Made by a program: the position numbers and the translations under genes
Shown: one piece after another, positions 63,958-64,000 of the stretch
Position numbering within the stretch: the stretch's first letter is position 1
Layout: every line of letters begins with the position of its first letter
The notes under the pieces: generated by a model
The model's database searches: none
Told to the model about the DNA's origin: nothing
Seen by the model: the letters and a program-made list of their open reading frames with translations, nothing else
DNA from: Thermocrispum agreste DSM 44070
GTDB lineage: Bacteria > Actinomycetota > Actinomycetes > Mycobacteriales > Pseudonocardiaceae
DNA length: 64,000 nucleotides
Assembly (NCBI RefSeq): GCF_000427905.1
Contig: NZ_KE386603.1
Location: forward strand, 182,303 to 246,302
Direction of reading: 5' to 3'

Positions 63958-64000
63958 TGCGCACGTCCCAATGCCGCACTGTGGGTTCGTGTCGATACCG

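Overview
The window is GC-rich, densely packed chromosomal DNA from a mycolic-acid-type or Pseudonocardiaceae-like actinobacterium. The evidence is a mycothiol gene (mshB), WhiB2, MtrA-MtrB-LpqB, a SecA without the C-terminal zinc motif, many GTG starts and pervasive ATGA/GTGA gene overlaps. Gene order from about 34.9 to 63.9 kb (whiB2, glycosyltransferase, degenerate metallopeptidase, DUF3499, manB, Trm112, TobH, manA, sahH, tmk, mtrA, mtrB, lpqB, comF, hpf, secA, Rv3235-like, WS/DGAT) is the reverse of the Rv3234c-Rv3260c neighbourhood of Mycobacterium tuberculosis as I remember it. The genus is inference; a Saccharopolyspora-type organism would fit. No tRNA, rRNA, insertion sequence, phage or CRISPR array was seen.

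Layout. 0-12.6 kb holds mostly DNA maintenance and housekeeping genes: a truncated DUF6542 membrane gene, rmuC, sbcD-sbcC, an ogt/alkA alkylation-repair pair, cutA, ychF, a hydrolase and small proteins including an orphan Imm-5-like immunity protein. 12.7-20.2 kb has a pterin dehydratase, an orphan solute-binding lipoprotein, and a LolA-like protein + ABC-2 transporter operon divergent from its own two-component system and a Nudix gene; four GCTGAG repeats lie between them. 20.2-24.8 kb contains a GT-rich repeat tract, a tiny Lys/Cys-rich protein divergent from typA, and a peptide-type binding lipoprotein. 24.9-31.0 kb is a complete dipeptide/oligopeptide ABC operon on the minus strand. 31.3-34.6 kb is the mshB cluster and a site-2 protease. 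34.9-50.5 kb covers WhiB2, a giant membrane glycosyltransferase, mannose-phosphate metabolism, a CDF transporter, a membrane hydrolase, sahH and tmk. 50.6-60.3 kb carries MtrAB-LpqB, ComF, HPF and SecA. 60.4-63.9 kb carries Rv3235-like, an SPOUT methyltransferase, a WS/DGAT-like acyltransferase and DUF6912.

Two sequence-level themes run through the window. First, many genes have a -10-like hexamer ending exactly 6 nt before an ATG/GTG (TAGGCT, TACCCT, TAAACT, TACGCT and others), the geometry of leaderless transcripts; this was used to choose several starts. Second, three long non-coding tracts (about 20.2, 48.7 and 55.8 kb) contain imperfect GT-rich tandem repeats on the same strand. The most notable single oddity is an exact 32-bp match between the interior of the glycosyltransferase gene and non-coding DNA at the right edge of the window.
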